64,000 bases of DNA from Beijerinckiaceae bacterium (lineage in GTDB: Bacteria > Pseudomonadota > Alphaproteobacteria > Rhizobiales > Beijerinckiaceae), in the NCBI GenBank assembly GCA_947453205.1, contig CANGFT010000008.1:1-64000 (forward strand), in the 5' to 3' direction. Positions within the stretch are counted from its first letter, which is position 1. Each line of letters begins with the position of its first letter. A program made the translations under genes and the position numbers. Positions 44,696 through 54,229 of this stretch are shown here, in pieces. The notes below the pieces were generated by a model. It was not told where the DNA came from. It saw only the letters and a list, made by a program, of their open reading frames with translations, and did no database searches.

Positions 44696-45552
44696 GCGCG
44701 CTGATTGATTTCTATCATCTCACCATGCATCGACTGCTTCGCCATGCGCCAGTCGAGATGGCCTCCGCGCTTGGGGGAATGCTGGTGCGCGCCAACGTCC
44801 GGCTTAATCGCCCGAACATCATCGCTGGCGCAGCGCGCAACCTGAAGCGCCATCGTCCAGAACTCAGCAGTCATGAGATCAACGCCATGACATGGCGCTT
44901 TCTCGACAATGTCGGTCGTCACATGGCTGAATGCTCCCTGATCAACCGCATTGCGGAGCAAGGACGCGTCGAGATGATCGGTCATGGCCCCATGCAGAAA
45001 CTGCTCGGCGCAGCGCCTATGTTGTCCATTCACCTGCACACCGGAAACTGGGAGATATTCGGTCCGGCCCTCGTCAGGAACCATCTTCCGGTCGCCACTT
45101 TCTATGAACCGCCTGCGAGCGCGGCGCAAAGCCGGATCATCGAGAATGTCCGAAAGGAAGCAGGCTTCAGTTTGCTGACGCCGGACGTGCGGGGGTTGCG
45201 GGAAGCCCTTTCCAGACTGGGGAACAATGGTCTTGTGTCGATCGCCTGCGATGAGGCGCGGGCGGGGCGGCTCATGGCGCCCCTGTTCGGCAGGCGGCCA
45301 CATGACAAGGGAAATCTGGCGATAGCGGCAAGGCTCGCCCGCAGAACCGGGGCGCATATCGTGATCGCGCATTGCGAGCGTATGGCGAACTGCCGCTTCC
45401 GCCTACATATCACGGAGCCCTTCACCCTGCCCGATGACGGCGGCGGTTTGCTTGAGGATGTGCGCGTCCTCAACGCGCGCATTGAGCCGATCATTCTCGC
45501 CAATCTAGATCAGTGGTATTTTCTCGATGATCGGATCGAGGAGATCACATGA
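44692..45552 (+). CDS. LpxL/HtrB-family acyltransferase
   Basis: A 286-residue membrane-associated acyltransferase of the lipid A late-acyltransferase family. The catalytic H-x4-E is in HLHTGNWE near residue 105. It transfers an acyl chain onto an O- or N-linked lipid acceptor. Its start and stop both overlap neighbouring genes by 4 bp, so P450, acyltransferase and SDR are translationally coupled. It lacks the second acyl-CoA-specific features of LpxJ. A role outside lipid A is suggested by the KDSR-like neighbour. Confidence 0.87.
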   Translation: MSALIDFYHLTMHRLLRHAPVEMASALGGMLVRANVRLNRPNIIAGAARNLKRHRPELSSHEINAMTWRFLDNVGRHMAECSLINRIAEQGRVEMIGHGPMQKLLGAAPMLSIHLHTGNWEIFGPALVRNHLPVATFYEPPASAAQSRIIENVRKEAGFSLLTPDVRGLREALSRLGNNGLVSIACDEARAGRLMAPLFGRRPHDKGNLAIAARLARRTGAHIVIAHCERMANCRFRLHITEPFTLPDDGGGLLEDVRVLNARIEPIILANLDQWYFLDDRIEEIT

Positions 45553-46355
45553 CGTCAGCCAGGCTCCAGAAAACCGCCGTCATCTCCGGCGGATCAAGCG
45601 GGATCGGGCTTGAATGCGCGCGCATCCTGTCCATGCGCGGCCATCATGTGACGCTTCTGGCGAGAGATGAAGCGCGCCTCCAGGATGCGCGCCGCTCAAT
45701 CGAAGAATCCACCGGATCCAGCGTCGCGATCAGACGACTTGATGTTGAAGACGCGCAGGCTTGCGAAGCCGCCATAATGGAGATTGTCAATGCGACAGGC
45801 GGCGTCGATTGGCTGATCACCGCCGCAGGCATGGTGGAGCCGGGTCTTTTTGAAACGCTCTCGCGTGAAAGCCATCGCCGTCAGATGGAGACAAATTATT
45901 TCGGGACGCTCAATCTGGTGTCCCCTGCGGCGCGCGTCATGGCGGGCCAGGGCGCAGGCAAGATCACGATGATCGCCTCTGGCGCGGCCTTTGTCGGCAT
46001 CGCCGGCTATTCGGCCTATGCGCCCGGAAAATTTGCTGTTCGGGCGCTTGGCGAAGTGCTGCGTGTTGAACTGGAGCCGCAGGGCGTTTCAGTAAGCGTC
46101 GCCTTCCCCCCGGACACGGACACGCCGCAGCTTGCGCAAGAGAACCTGACGCGACCGCCCATCACGCGGCTCCTTGCCGCCGGGGGCGGCGTGTTGTCAG
46201 CAAACCGCGTCGCGGAGCGGATCATCCGCGATGCCGAGGCAGGCCGCTTCATGCTGACCCCATCCCTCCTCATGACGGCTTTTGGCTGGGCGCACAGCCT
46301 TTATGCCCCGTTCTTCCGCAAGAAACAGATACGCCTGATGCGTGAGCTCAAATGA
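45549..46355 (+). CDS. SDR resembling 3-ketodihydrosphingosine reductase
   Basis: A 268-residue SDR with intact catalytic residues (GGSSGIG; Tyr-Lys in AYAPGKFAV). The segment AFPPDTDTPQLAQEN is close to the eukaryotic KDSR motif PPDTDTPG, and the KFAVRALGE helix matches that subgroup. KDSR reduces 3-ketosphinganine in sphingolipid synthesis. No serine palmitoyltransferase is in the window, so reduction of another 3-keto lipid is possible. It is the last gene of the P450-acyltransferase-SDR operon. It ends five bases from the stop of the convergent CDP-alcohol phosphotransferase gene. Confidence 0.85.
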   Translation: MTSARLQKTAVISGGSSGIGLECARILSMRGHHVTLLARDEARLQDARRSIEESTGSSVAIRRLDVEDAQACEAAIMEIVNATGGVDWLITAAGMVEPGLFETLSRESHRRQMETNYFGTLNLVSPAARVMAGQGAGKITMIASGAAFVGIAGYSAYAPGKFAVRALGEVLRVELEPQGVSVSVAFPPDTDTPQLAQENLTRPPITRLLAAGGGVLSANRVAERIIRDAEAGRFMLTPSLLMTAFGWAHSLYAPFFRKKQIRLMRELK

Positions 46356-46360
46356 TCCGC

Positions 46361-47089
46361 TCAGGCCGCCTTCACATCGTCGTAGTCGGCGTCATCGACG
46401 CTTGAGCGCGCCAGATCGTCCTCAAGACGCAACTGCGCTGAATCAGCCCGCAGCAGAAAGCAAAATGCGACGAGCATGCCGAGGCCGAAAAGCCCCAAGG
46501 TCAGGTCGCACCATGCGAAGGAAACGCCAAACAGCGTCCAGACCGGGGCGCCAAATGTCAGGATCAACATATTCATGAGAATGATGAGCGCCCGCATTTC
46601 TGTCGGGCCTGAGCCCAGCAGGCTGACCTGAAAGACGCCATCGATATTGAGGCGCACAAGCACATAGATGGTGAGAGCCTGATAGCCGAACAAAGCGAGG
46701 GCCGCTGGTTCGAACCTGATGTATGGCGAGGCAGCCATGCCGCCGACGATCAACATATTGCCGATGACGTCGATATTCTGGTCCAGAAAGAACCCATATC
46801 GCGGCCGCTCGATCCGTCGATGTCTGGCAAGGCTTCCATCGAGAGAGTCGCCGAACCAGTGCATGACGAGACCCGCGGAAGCGAGCCACAAAAATTGCGG
46901 TGAGACGGCGCAAAGCGCGTAGCCGACAAGTGTGACGAAGGCGCCGAAGAGGCCGAAAGCGGTCAGCAAATCGGGCGTGACCCAGCCCGGCAGACGCGCC
47001 ACTAGCCAGTTGATCGCGGTGCCTTCGCACCGCGAAAGCACGCTCGCATTGAAACGCTCGCCGCCAAAGGCTTCTTTATCCTCAGCCAT
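46361..47089 (-). CDS. CDP-alcohol phosphatidyltransferase family protein
   Basis: A 242-residue integral membrane enzyme with about six hydrophobic segments. The family motif is present as DGSLAR...G...D...D (Asp/Gly pair then FFLDQNID), with nine rather than the usual eight residues between AR and G. It would place a phospho-head group on an alcohol or lipid. Its start overlaps the end of the glycosyltransferase gene upstream by 8 bp, so it is translated with that gene. Confidence 0.88.
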   Translation of the reverse strand: MAEDKEAFGGERFNASVLSRCEGTAINWLVARLPGWVTPDLLTAFGLFGAFVTLVGYALCAVSPQFLWLASAGLVMHWFGDSLDGSLARHRRIERPRYGFFLDQNIDVIGNMLIVGGMAASPYIRFEPAALALFGYQALTIYVLVRLNIDGVFQVSLLGSGPTEMRALIILMNMLILTFGAPVWTLFGVSFAWCDLTLGLFGLGMLVAFCFLLRADSAQLRLEDDLARSSVDDADYDDVKAA

Positions 47090-49067
47090 CGAGCGCAGGT
47101 TCCGGCGAGAACAGGGACAGGGCGGGATGGAAGAAAGGGTCGTCGCGAATGACGTCCGCCCACAGGTTGCGGAAGTGTCCCCGCTCAAGGCCATAGCGCT
47201 CGAAGGGCCGAAATGAGAACCCCCGCGTCGCCGATTGATGATGAATGAGGACCGATTGCGGGCTCATGATGGTTCTCCAGCCTGCGCGCGCCAGACGCAG
47301 ACAAAGGTCGATGTCATTTAACTCTACCGGAAAACGCTCGGCGTCAAAACCTTCGACTGCGTGGAATTTCCGCGCCTCGACTGCTATGCAGGCCCCTGTG
47401 ACGGCGCCGACCTCATGAACGACGCCTAGCCGCCCGAGATAGCCGACATGATCGCCGGGCGCGCCATGGCTGACATGGTCGGCGTATCCACCCATCCCGA
47501 CAACGACGCCCGCATGCTGTAGGGCCCCGTCCGGAAAGAGCAAGCGCGCGCCTGCCGCGCCAACGTCAGGGCGCATGACGAGCGCGGCGAGCACGCCAAG
47601 CCAGTCCGGGCTCACCACGGACATATCGTTGTTGAGAAAGACCAGACATTCGCCTTTTGCTTGCGCAGCGGCGGCGTTGCACATGGCGGAGAAATTGAAG
47701 CGGCCAGGCATAGGCATGATCCTGATGCGCGGATCATCGCGCAGGGTCGCGTAATATGCCTGAACGGACGCGTCGCTGCCGTTGTCTACGATGAGAATTT
47801 CGATGATTGGATATCCAGTCTCAAAACGTAGCCCGTTCAGGCAAGCCTTCAACAGGGGGAGTTGGTTCTTTGTCGGAATGATGATGGAAACGGATGGAGA
47901 CGCCGCAGCGACGGCAATGGTTGGGCTGGAGACGGTTTCCGGCCGCGCTGGGCAAGTCGCGAGGATTCGACGGATATGATGGACCTGTGCGTGCCTCGCC
48001 CCTTCAAGCGCGCGACGGCGCCATTCGCTTGTGTCGAATTGATCGAGCGTGAAAGCCCCCATCCGTCTGACTTTATCGACCCGCCAAAAAACGGGGCGGC
48101 CAAGATAGCCCAGCCCAGCTTCAAAATCAGCGCTCCAATCAGGCTTCAGCACCGGCGACAATGCGCCTTCGGCGCTCGCCCGCTCCTCATCGGCATAAAA
48201 ACATGCGGCCTCAGGCTCGCGAGAGGCTGTTTCCGCGATCACCGGCAAGGCGTGATCGACTAACGTGACGCTGGGATCAAACCGCGCCACGAGATCATCA
48301 GCGGCGAGATCGTCAATAATCGCCTCAGAGGATACAAACAGACGTGACGCAAGAGCCGAACGCGTGGCTTCGTCCACAAAGTCGACACTGGGCGCGCCAA
48401 TCGACCAGCCTTCCCCCTCCTGCGCAAGCAAACGCGCGACGAGAGGCGTCTGCAGCGTGAGAGGCGCTTCACTCGGCGCCATGAGGAAGCGAATATGCGG
48501 CGCTCGCTCCGGCGCATGGCGCGGCGCGTCGAGACCCGCAGGATCAAAGGGACGCATGCGCTCTGATCGCCACCGCTCATAGTCGCCCAAATGGACTCCG
48601 CCGCGGGCGAACCGTAGGGCCTGCCGCGTCTCCTGCCGGGCGTTGATGAGCCGGGCGCCAACCGCCATCAGGGCTGTCTTGCGATCATGCCGGAAGGCGC
48701 GCGGCAGGAGCCTGAGGCGCGAGACCGTCTCGACTGTTTCGATTTCGAACCCGAAAGGGCCAGTGCGATCGACGGGGGAGATCAAAATACGTGTAGCTTT
48801 GTCAGGGACGCGTCCGATCCAGGATGTCCGCCCGAACAGCGGCGCCGACATCACGTCCCATTCCCAACCATTCTCCGTTTCGAATTTGATGAGCGGACGG
48901 ATCAGATGGTCAAGATAGCTCGCGCGATAGGCGATTCGGATCCAGCGGCCGCAGGGCGGAGCCTTCTTGAAATCCAGCGCCAGCCAGGGGGAACGGCTGC
49001 GGGCGGTCAATCCGCTTTGCGTGACTTCAATGTCGTGAAACGGGACGAGGGTGACGTTCAGTTTCAT
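47082..49067 (-). CDS. GT2-family glycosyltransferase, large
   Basis: A 661-residue protein. A roughly 370-residue N-terminal part has no motif I can name, though it may hold a second, degenerate nucleotide-sugar domain. The C-terminal GT2 domain begins at VSIIIPTKNQ and carries the FLNNDMSV metal-binding Asp and the ELNDIDLCLR segment with a probable catalytic Asp. It likely adds sugars to a capsule or exopolysaccharide. The ATG at 49067 is used; TTG 49097 and ATG 49088 are open upstream. It is transcribed together with the next GT2 upstream (36-base gap). Confidence 0.85.
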   Translation of the reverse strand: MKLNVTLVPFHDIEVTQSGLTARSRSPWLALDFKKAPPCGRWIRIAYRASYLDHLIRPLIKFETENGWEWDVMSAPLFGRTSWIGRVPDKATRILISPVDRTGPFGFEIETVETVSRLRLLPRAFRHDRKTALMAVGARLINARQETRQALRFARGGVHLGDYERWRSERMRPFDPAGLDAPRHAPERAPHIRFLMAPSEAPLTLQTPLVARLLAQEGEGWSIGAPSVDFVDEATRSALASRLFVSSEAIIDDLAADDLVARFDPSVTLVDHALPVIAETASREPEAACFYADEERASAEGALSPVLKPDWSADFEAGLGYLGRPVFWRVDKVRRMGAFTLDQFDTSEWRRRALEGARHAQVHHIRRILATCPARPETVSSPTIAVAAASPSVSIIIPTKNQLPLLKACLNGLRFETGYPIIEILIVDNGSDASVQAYYATLRDDPRIRIMPMPGRFNFSAMCNAAAAQAKGECLVFLNNDMSVVSPDWLGVLAALVMRPDVGAAGARLLFPDGALQHAGVVVGMGGYADHVSHGAPGDHVGYLGRLGVVHEVGAVTGACIAVEARKFHAVEGFDAERFPVELNDIDLCLRLARAGWRTIMSPQSVLIHHQSATRGFSFRPFERYGLERGHFRNLWADVIRDDPFFHPALSLFSPEPALDG

Positions 49068-49103
49068 GGTTGAGCATGCTCGCCTCATCCGTTTCAAACC
49101 CGG

Positions 49104-50888
49104 TTAACGCGCGTCCGGCAGTTCTGTCAATTTCGAAATGACAGGGTTTGACCGATCCTTAGAAAACCATGGATTGATGGCGCGATCTTCAAAGACATCT
49201 GTTTTGTGGCGTTTTTGCAGAGTGGCCTGTTCGCGGCGGAAACGTTCGATCTTGTCAGGCGCAACGTCGCTTCCCCTTGACGCTGACTCGTGATGAATCA
49301 GCGTCGCAAAGGGCGTCCAGATCACCTGATAACCGGCTTCGAGGGCCCTCAGGCAGTAATCGATGTCATTATAGGCGATGGCGAAAGCCTCTTCGTCAAA
49401 AGTCCCTACAGCCCGCAGGCACGGCCGGGAAATCAGCATGCAGGCGCCCGTCACGGCGGAAAAACGCTGGCGCACGCGCAGGCGGCCCATGGGTCCGGGA
49501 TGATCGGCGTGTTCACCAACGAACCAGTGTCCGGCAAGGTGACTAAAACCTACGATCACCCCGGCATGCTGGAGCCTCATGTCGGGGTATAGAAGCCGCG
49601 CGCCGACGACTCCCGCATGGCTATAGGCCATGCAGGACACCATCTCCGTCAACCAGTCGGGGTGTGTGATCTCGACGTCATTGTTAAGAAGAAGGATCAT
49701 GGAGCCCGTCGCAATCTCCAGTCCCCGGTTGACGGAGCGGGAGAAGTTGAAGGGTTCGGGCTGCATCAGCACGCGAAATCGGGGGTTGGTTTGCGCATGA
49801 TGCGCATAGAGATCCAGCACGTTCTGGTCAGTCGATCCATTATCGACGACGATGATCTCAAGGGTGGGATAATCTGTCGCCGTCACCAGACCCTCGAGCG
49901 TCCGGGAGATAAGCGCCAGTTGATCGCGGCTGGGAATGAGGACCGAAACCAGCGGCCATTCCTGCGGCGCCTTGTCGAACCTGACCCGGTGCAGATCGGC
50001 GACCCTCGCCTCCCCCACGGACGCGGGCTCCTGCACACTTCCGTAATGTTCGCCGAGGGCCTTTCGCGCCGCCTCGGTCGCTTGTTTCAGAAAGCGCGCG
50101 GAATAACTCGCCCCATCGCGCCGCCAGAGATAAGCCGGATATGGCAGATGCAGGATCGTCCGTTCGTCGAGCCCCGCTGTGTAGCGCAACAGGAGATCAT
50201 AGTCCTGAGACCCCTCAAAGCCGCTTCGCAAACCGCCGATTTCTAGCAGACGGTCCCGGCGATATAGCGACAAGTGGTTGATATAGTTCACGCCAGACAG
50301 GAGCACCGGATCAAAGGCGGGCTTCAGGAAGCAGTCGACCGGGCGGAGCCGCCCATCGGCGATGATCTCATCCGTATAAAGGAACTGGCAGTCTGCATTG
50401 CGCTGCAAGGTGTCGATGATGAGGGCGGCGGCATAGGGGGCAAGGGCATCGTCATGATCGAGGAGGCCTATCCAGGTTCCCCGCGCAGCGGCGACGCCCC
50501 GATTGGTGGCTCGGGCGATGCCGCCATTTTCGCTCGATCGCAAGACCCGGATCCCCGCCTGCCCCTTGAGACGCTCCAGCCAGTTGATCGTGCCCGAAGC
50601 CGTCGAGCCGTCGTCGCTCAGGATGAGCTCACATGCTGCGCCAGCATTGGACTGGAGGTGGAAGGATTCCACCAAGTCCCTGAGATACCGAGGTTTTGTA
50701 TTATAGACTGGGACAATGAACGACAGGAATGGCTCGCCGTCCTCCAGCGATGGCGCAGCCGCGGAAGAAATCTTGAGCTTGGCCATTTTGACGGCGTCGC
50801 GGAAGTATCGTCTGACAACGAAACTGGCCCTGAGGCTGGCGACGATACGGGCGAAAGGAATAATGAGCGGCCTCTTAGGTTGGAACAT
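49104..50888 (-). CDS. GT2-family glycosyltransferase with two catalytic domains
   Basis: A protein of about 594 residues with two GT2 domains in tandem. The first begins at LSFIVPVYNT and has LLDHDDALAP; the second begins at VSVLIPSRDQ and has LLLNNDVEIT and AYNDIDYCLR. Such bifunctional proteins add two different sugars or polymerise a disaccharide. The frame stays open to 50996; I prefer the ATG at 50888 with CGGGG upstream, but 50903 and 50996 are possible. It is divergent from the capsule-export ATPase gene. Confidence 0.84.
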   Translation of the reverse strand: MFQPKRPLIIPFARIVASLRASFVVRRYFRDAVKMAKLKISSAAAPSLEDGEPFLSFIVPVYNTKPRYLRDLVESFHLQSNAGAACELILSDDGSTASGTINWLERLKGQAGIRVLRSSENGGIARATNRGVAAARGTWIGLLDHDDALAPYAAALIIDTLQRNADCQFLYTDEIIADGRLRPVDCFLKPAFDPVLLSGVNYINHLSLYRRDRLLEIGGLRSGFEGSQDYDLLLRYTAGLDERTILHLPYPAYLWRRDGASYSARFLKQATEAARKALGEHYGSVQEPASVGEARVADLHRVRFDKAPQEWPLVSVLIPSRDQLALISRTLEGLVTATDYPTLEIIVVDNGSTDQNVLDLYAHHAQTNPRFRVLMQPEPFNFSRSVNRGLEIATGSMILLLNNDVEITHPDWLTEMVSCMAYSHAGVVGARLLYPDMRLQHAGVIVGFSHLAGHWFVGEHADHPGPMGRLRVRQRFSAVTGACMLISRPCLRAVGTFDEEAFAIAYNDIDYCLRALEAGYQVIWTPFATLIHHESASRGSDVAPDKIERFRREQATLQKRHKTDVFEDRAINPWFSKDRSNPVISKLTELPDAR

Positions 50889-51045
50889 CCATGCCCCGTT
50901 CATAGGCCGATCAGATCGCGTCCCCAAGGCGTCAGAGACATTTTGGATGAAGATTTTTGAAAAGATTGCGTGTAAACAAGCAAAATCGGACACCATGGTC
51001 GTCAGCCGCCCGGTGAGCTGCCCTTCGGGACATCAGGGGTTGCAT

Positions 51046-51699
51046 GTGATTCAACTGGACAGAGTGTTCAAATTCTACACCGCCAGCGGTCAGACGAAGA
51101 TAGTTCTCGACCATGTCTCGGCGGTTTTCCAGACAGGCCGGTCCTATGGGCTCATGGGCGTGAACGGCGCGGGCAAGTCGACCCTGCTGCGGCTGATCGC
51201 GGGGACCGAGATCCCCAACTCCGGCAAGGTCCAGCGTTCCGTCCGGGTGTCCTGGCCGCTGGGATTCAGCGGCGGCTTTCATCCGCTCATGACCGGGCGG
51301 GAAAACATCAAGTTCGTCGCCCGCGCATATGGCGAGCGCATCGGAAGGGTTCTTGATTTCGTTGAAGATTTTTCCGAATTAGGCGATTACATCGATGCAC
51401 CCTACAAGACATATTCCTCTGGCATGATGGCGCGTCTGGCCTTCGGCCTGTCCATGGCGATCGAATTTGACTGCTATCTCGTCGATGAAATCACTGCGGT
51501 TGGCGACGCGCGGTTTCAGGCGCGCTGCAAACACGCCTTTGACGAACGACGCAAGAACGCGGACCTCATCATCGTCTCCCACAGCATGCAGACCATCAAG
51601 GACTATTGCGATCACGGTGCGGTGCTGGTCGATGGCCAGTTGATGATGTTCGAGAGCGTCGACCGCGCCATTGAGACTTATAATCGTCTGAACAGGTGA
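51046..51699 (+). CDS. kpsT: Capsule polysaccharide export ABC ATPase (KpsT/CtrD-like)
   Basis: A 217-residue ATPase of the capsule-export family. Walker A is GVNGAGKST, the signature YSSGMMAR, Walker B YLVDEITAVGD, and the switch His VSHSM. The length equals KpsT when the GTG at 51046 is used, six bases after AGGGG. An ATG at 50995 is also in frame. Its stop overlaps the GTG of one possible start of the KpsE-like gene. No KpsM permease gene is adjacent. Confidence 0.87.
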   Translation: MIQLDRVFKFYTASGQTKIVLDHVSAVFQTGRSYGLMGVNGAGKSTLLRLIAGTEIPNSGKVQRSVRVSWPLGFSGGFHPLMTGRENIKFVARAYGERIGRVLDFVEDFSELGDYIDAPYKTYSSGMMARLAFGLSMAIEFDCYLVDEITAVGDARFQARCKHAFDERRKNADLIIVSHSMQTIKDYCDHGAVLVDGQLMMFESVDRAIETYNRLNR

Positions 51700-51743
51700 T
51701 TGATGACGCCATTTTCGGATCATTCGAGCCTTGGAGAGCATTC

Positions 51744-53012
51744 GTGAGCTTGGAGCGAGAGCCCGGGAGCCTGCAGCCGATTCCTCCCGCACAACGCGCG
51801 CGCATGGTGTCGGAAGCGCTGTCGGACGCGGCGCGGCGCGCCCGGTTCTCCATGCGCAGCCGTCGGCGCCTGCAGGGAGGGGGCTTCCAGGCCCGGCGTG
51901 GAGACCGGCTCTTTCGGGCGGCCGCATGGATCAGCTTCTGCCTCATGGTCGCGCTGCCGACGGCGGGGGCCTCACTTTACTTTGGTCTGCTGGCTTCCGA
52001 CCAATATGTCGCTGAGTTTAAATTCACAGTTGCGGGCGCAGAGCCGACGCCGCTTGATACGCTGGGCGCGCTGACAGGCATTCCGGATGTGAGCATCATC
52101 CAGGACACGCAGATCGTCGTGAACCACCTCAACTCCCGCGCCGCCGTCGAGGCGCTGGACCGCGAAATCGGGATCAGGGCGAAATATTCGGACCCCGAGA
52201 TCGACTGGTGGGCGCGTTTCAACACAAGCAAACCCATTGAAAAGCTTGTGCGCTATTGGAACGCCATGGTGGAGACGTCGATCAAGATGCCGGCTGGCAT
52301 CGTCGAGGTCAAAGTCCGCGCCTTCCATCCCGACGACGCCCTCTCCATCAGCCGTGCGGCGCTCAAGATCAGTGAAGACCTGATCAATGAACTCAATGAC
52401 CGCATGAACCGTGACGCGCTCGCGACGGCCGAAACCGAACTGACTCGCGCAAAAGACCGCCTCGCCAAGGCGCGCCTTCAACTGGAGACGGCGCGCAATG
52501 AAGAGGGGCTGCTCACCGTACAGAGAACCGCCGACGGCATTGGTCAATTGCTGACGGACAGCAGAGGAGCGCTGCTGAAGCTTCAGCAGGATTATAACGC
52601 GCAGCTCAGATCCGTCTCCGAACAGGCTCCCCAGATGCAGGCCTTGCGTGCGCGCATCAATGCAGCGAAGGCGCAGGTCGCTGAACTCGAGGCGAAGGTC
52701 ACCAACAGCACGGGCGCCGCGCAAATGGCGGAGCCCACCCTGTCGCGCCTGATGACCCGTTTCGCCGAGCTTGACCTTGAAAAGCAGGTGGCGGAGCGGC
52801 TCTATGACGGAGCGGTCATCGCGCTGGAGGCCGCGCGTGTGAACGCCGAACGCAAGGCGATGTATCTCAAAGCATTTGTTCAGCCGAGCTTGCCCGAGGA
52901 TGCAGCCTATCCCCGTCGCACCCTGAATGTCCTCCTGACCCTATTGGGAACTCTGGCGACATGGGGAAGCCTGCTCGGGCTTGCCAGCATGATCCGCAAC
53001 CATATGGCCTGA
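51744..53012 (+). CDS. kpsE: Capsule polysaccharide export inner-membrane protein (KpsE/CtrB-like)
   Basis: A PCP-type chain-length/export protein of about 422 residues. It has one N-terminal membrane segment near residues 66-88 after a basic stretch, a periplasmic beta domain (FKFTVAG), a long coiled coil about 215-340 with LATAETELTRAKDRLAKA, and a C-terminal membrane segment followed by a short tail. It forms the bridge from the ABC unit to the outer-membrane KpsD. GTG at 51744 has GGAGAG upstream; a GTG at 51696 gives an alternative start that overlaps the KpsT stop. Confidence 0.85.
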   Translation: MSLEREPGSLQPIPPAQRARMVSEALSDAARRARFSMRSRRRLQGGGFQARRGDRLFRAAAWISFCLMVALPTAGASLYFGLLASDQYVAEFKFTVAGAEPTPLDTLGALTGIPDVSIIQDTQIVVNHLNSRAAVEALDREIGIRAKYSDPEIDWWARFNTSKPIEKLVRYWNAMVETSIKMPAGIVEVKVRAFHPDDALSISRAALKISEDLINELNDRMNRDALATAETELTRAKDRLAKARLQLETARNEEGLLTVQRTADGIGQLLTDSRGALLKLQQDYNAQLRSVSEQAPQMQALRARINAAKAQVAELEAKVTNSTGAAQMAEPTLSRLMTRFAELDLEKQVAERLYDGAVIALEAARVNAERKAMYLKAFVQPSLPEDAAYPRRTLNVLLTLLGTLATWGSLLGLASMIRNHMA

Positions 53013-53033
53013 TGTCGAAGGACGAAATCCCGT

Positions 53034-54062
53034 ATGCTCTTCAGCATCGAACATGACGAAGGCCATCGCATCACAGCCTATGTGGTTCCCGACGGTTTCT
53101 CCGGCGTCCCCACGGTGCGCCTGGTGTCAGGAGGCGTGGATGTCTTCACATGCAGCGCAAATGAGGACCGACAGGCGCTGGTCGATGCGGGGCGCCACGA
53201 AACAGGCCGATGCGGCTTCAACATAGGGACGGAGCTGGTTCCAGATCTGGCTGATCTGCAGGATCTCACGATCATCGAGCAGGAAACGGACCTTCTGATC
53301 TACCGTCGGCCGCAACCCCTTCAGATCGAGAAGAAAATCCTGCGGTTGGAGACGCATCTCTTCCCGCTCTGGCGATTCGATGAGAATTTTCGCGACAAGG
53401 CGCAGTATTTCCAGAAAGGTCTGGAGCAATTTGGCCGTGAGACCGTCACACAGATGTTGTTGCTGAACGGGATTCGCTCGGTCTATCTGAGCGGCCGCAT
53501 TTCCTATCGCAGTTTCTCCTATTGGATTGAGGATGGCTTCGAGACGGCCATCATGCTGCAGGATCCCTACGAGGAACTCGCCGAGCGCCTGCTCGTGCTG
53601 TCGCTTCTGGGCGACGCCGCGCCCAGATATCTGGGCCCGCGCGACGCCGCACGCTTCGCACCCGCCATCGCCTATGCGGTGGCGATGCCGACGAGTGAAC
53701 GACAGTTGCGCCATCACCTCATGGACATGCCATCCAGCGTGGCCGGACTTTTCACCGATCCTCTGGTGCGCCAACTGACGACGTCAAATCCGGATGACAT
53801 GGCCACTGGCGGCGCCATTGGCGCGGCCCTTGACGTGCTCGCCTCATGCGCTGTCGTGGGCCTGCGTAAGGATCCGGTTTATTTTGCGCAGGCGGTCGCC
53901 GGCTGGCTCGGGATTGATCCGCAGACCCTCACCACCACCCCGGATTTCCCTCGCGTTCCTCCCCTCGCCGCCCTGCTCAGGGAGAGCAGGGCGGTGGATC
54001 ATCTGCTTGAGCGGGATCTCGAAGTTTTTGAGTCCGTGAAGAATGCATATGGGGCAGGGTGA
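53034..54062 (+). CDS. Unrecognised protein downstream of the capsule export genes
   Basis: A 342-residue protein I cannot assign. There is no signal peptide or membrane segment. It is acidic, and its C-terminal half is rich in short helices (LGDAAPRYLG, AIAYAVAMP). It starts 21 bases after the KpsE-like stop on the same strand and is probably co-transcribed. A role in capsule assembly or control is suggested only by position. Confidence 0.6.
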   Translation: MLFSIEHDEGHRITAYVVPDGFSGVPTVRLVSGGVDVFTCSANEDRQALVDAGRHETGRCGFNIGTELVPDLADLQDLTIIEQETDLLIYRRPQPLQIEKKILRLETHLFPLWRFDENFRDKAQYFQKGLEQFGRETVTQMLLLNGIRSVYLSGRISYRSFSYWIEDGFETAIMLQDPYEELAERLLVLSLLGDAAPRYLGPRDAARFAPAIAYAVAMPTSERQLRHHLMDMPSSVAGLFTDPLVRQLTTSNPDDMATGGAIGAALDVLASCAVVGLRKDPVYFAQAVAGWLGIDPQTLTTTPDFPRVPPLAALLRESRAVDHLLERDLEVFESVKNAYGAG

Positions 54063-54229
54063 GGGCAGGGGCGTCAATTTATCTCAGGTTCAACAAATCT
54101 GGAGTTTTCGTTCTTGAATTCACCTGTGGTCAGGACTGCAAGCAAACCGCCTATGAACAACCTTCATAGCTTCGATGCCTGGGGTGACGTCCTGGCGTCC
54201 AGCGCCTGAACCTCACAAAAATGACTTCG

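Noticed and set aside
47082-49067. Second GT2 domain in the N-terminal part
   Set aside because: No VxIIxPxxN or DxD-like motif could be placed there, so it is not claimed.
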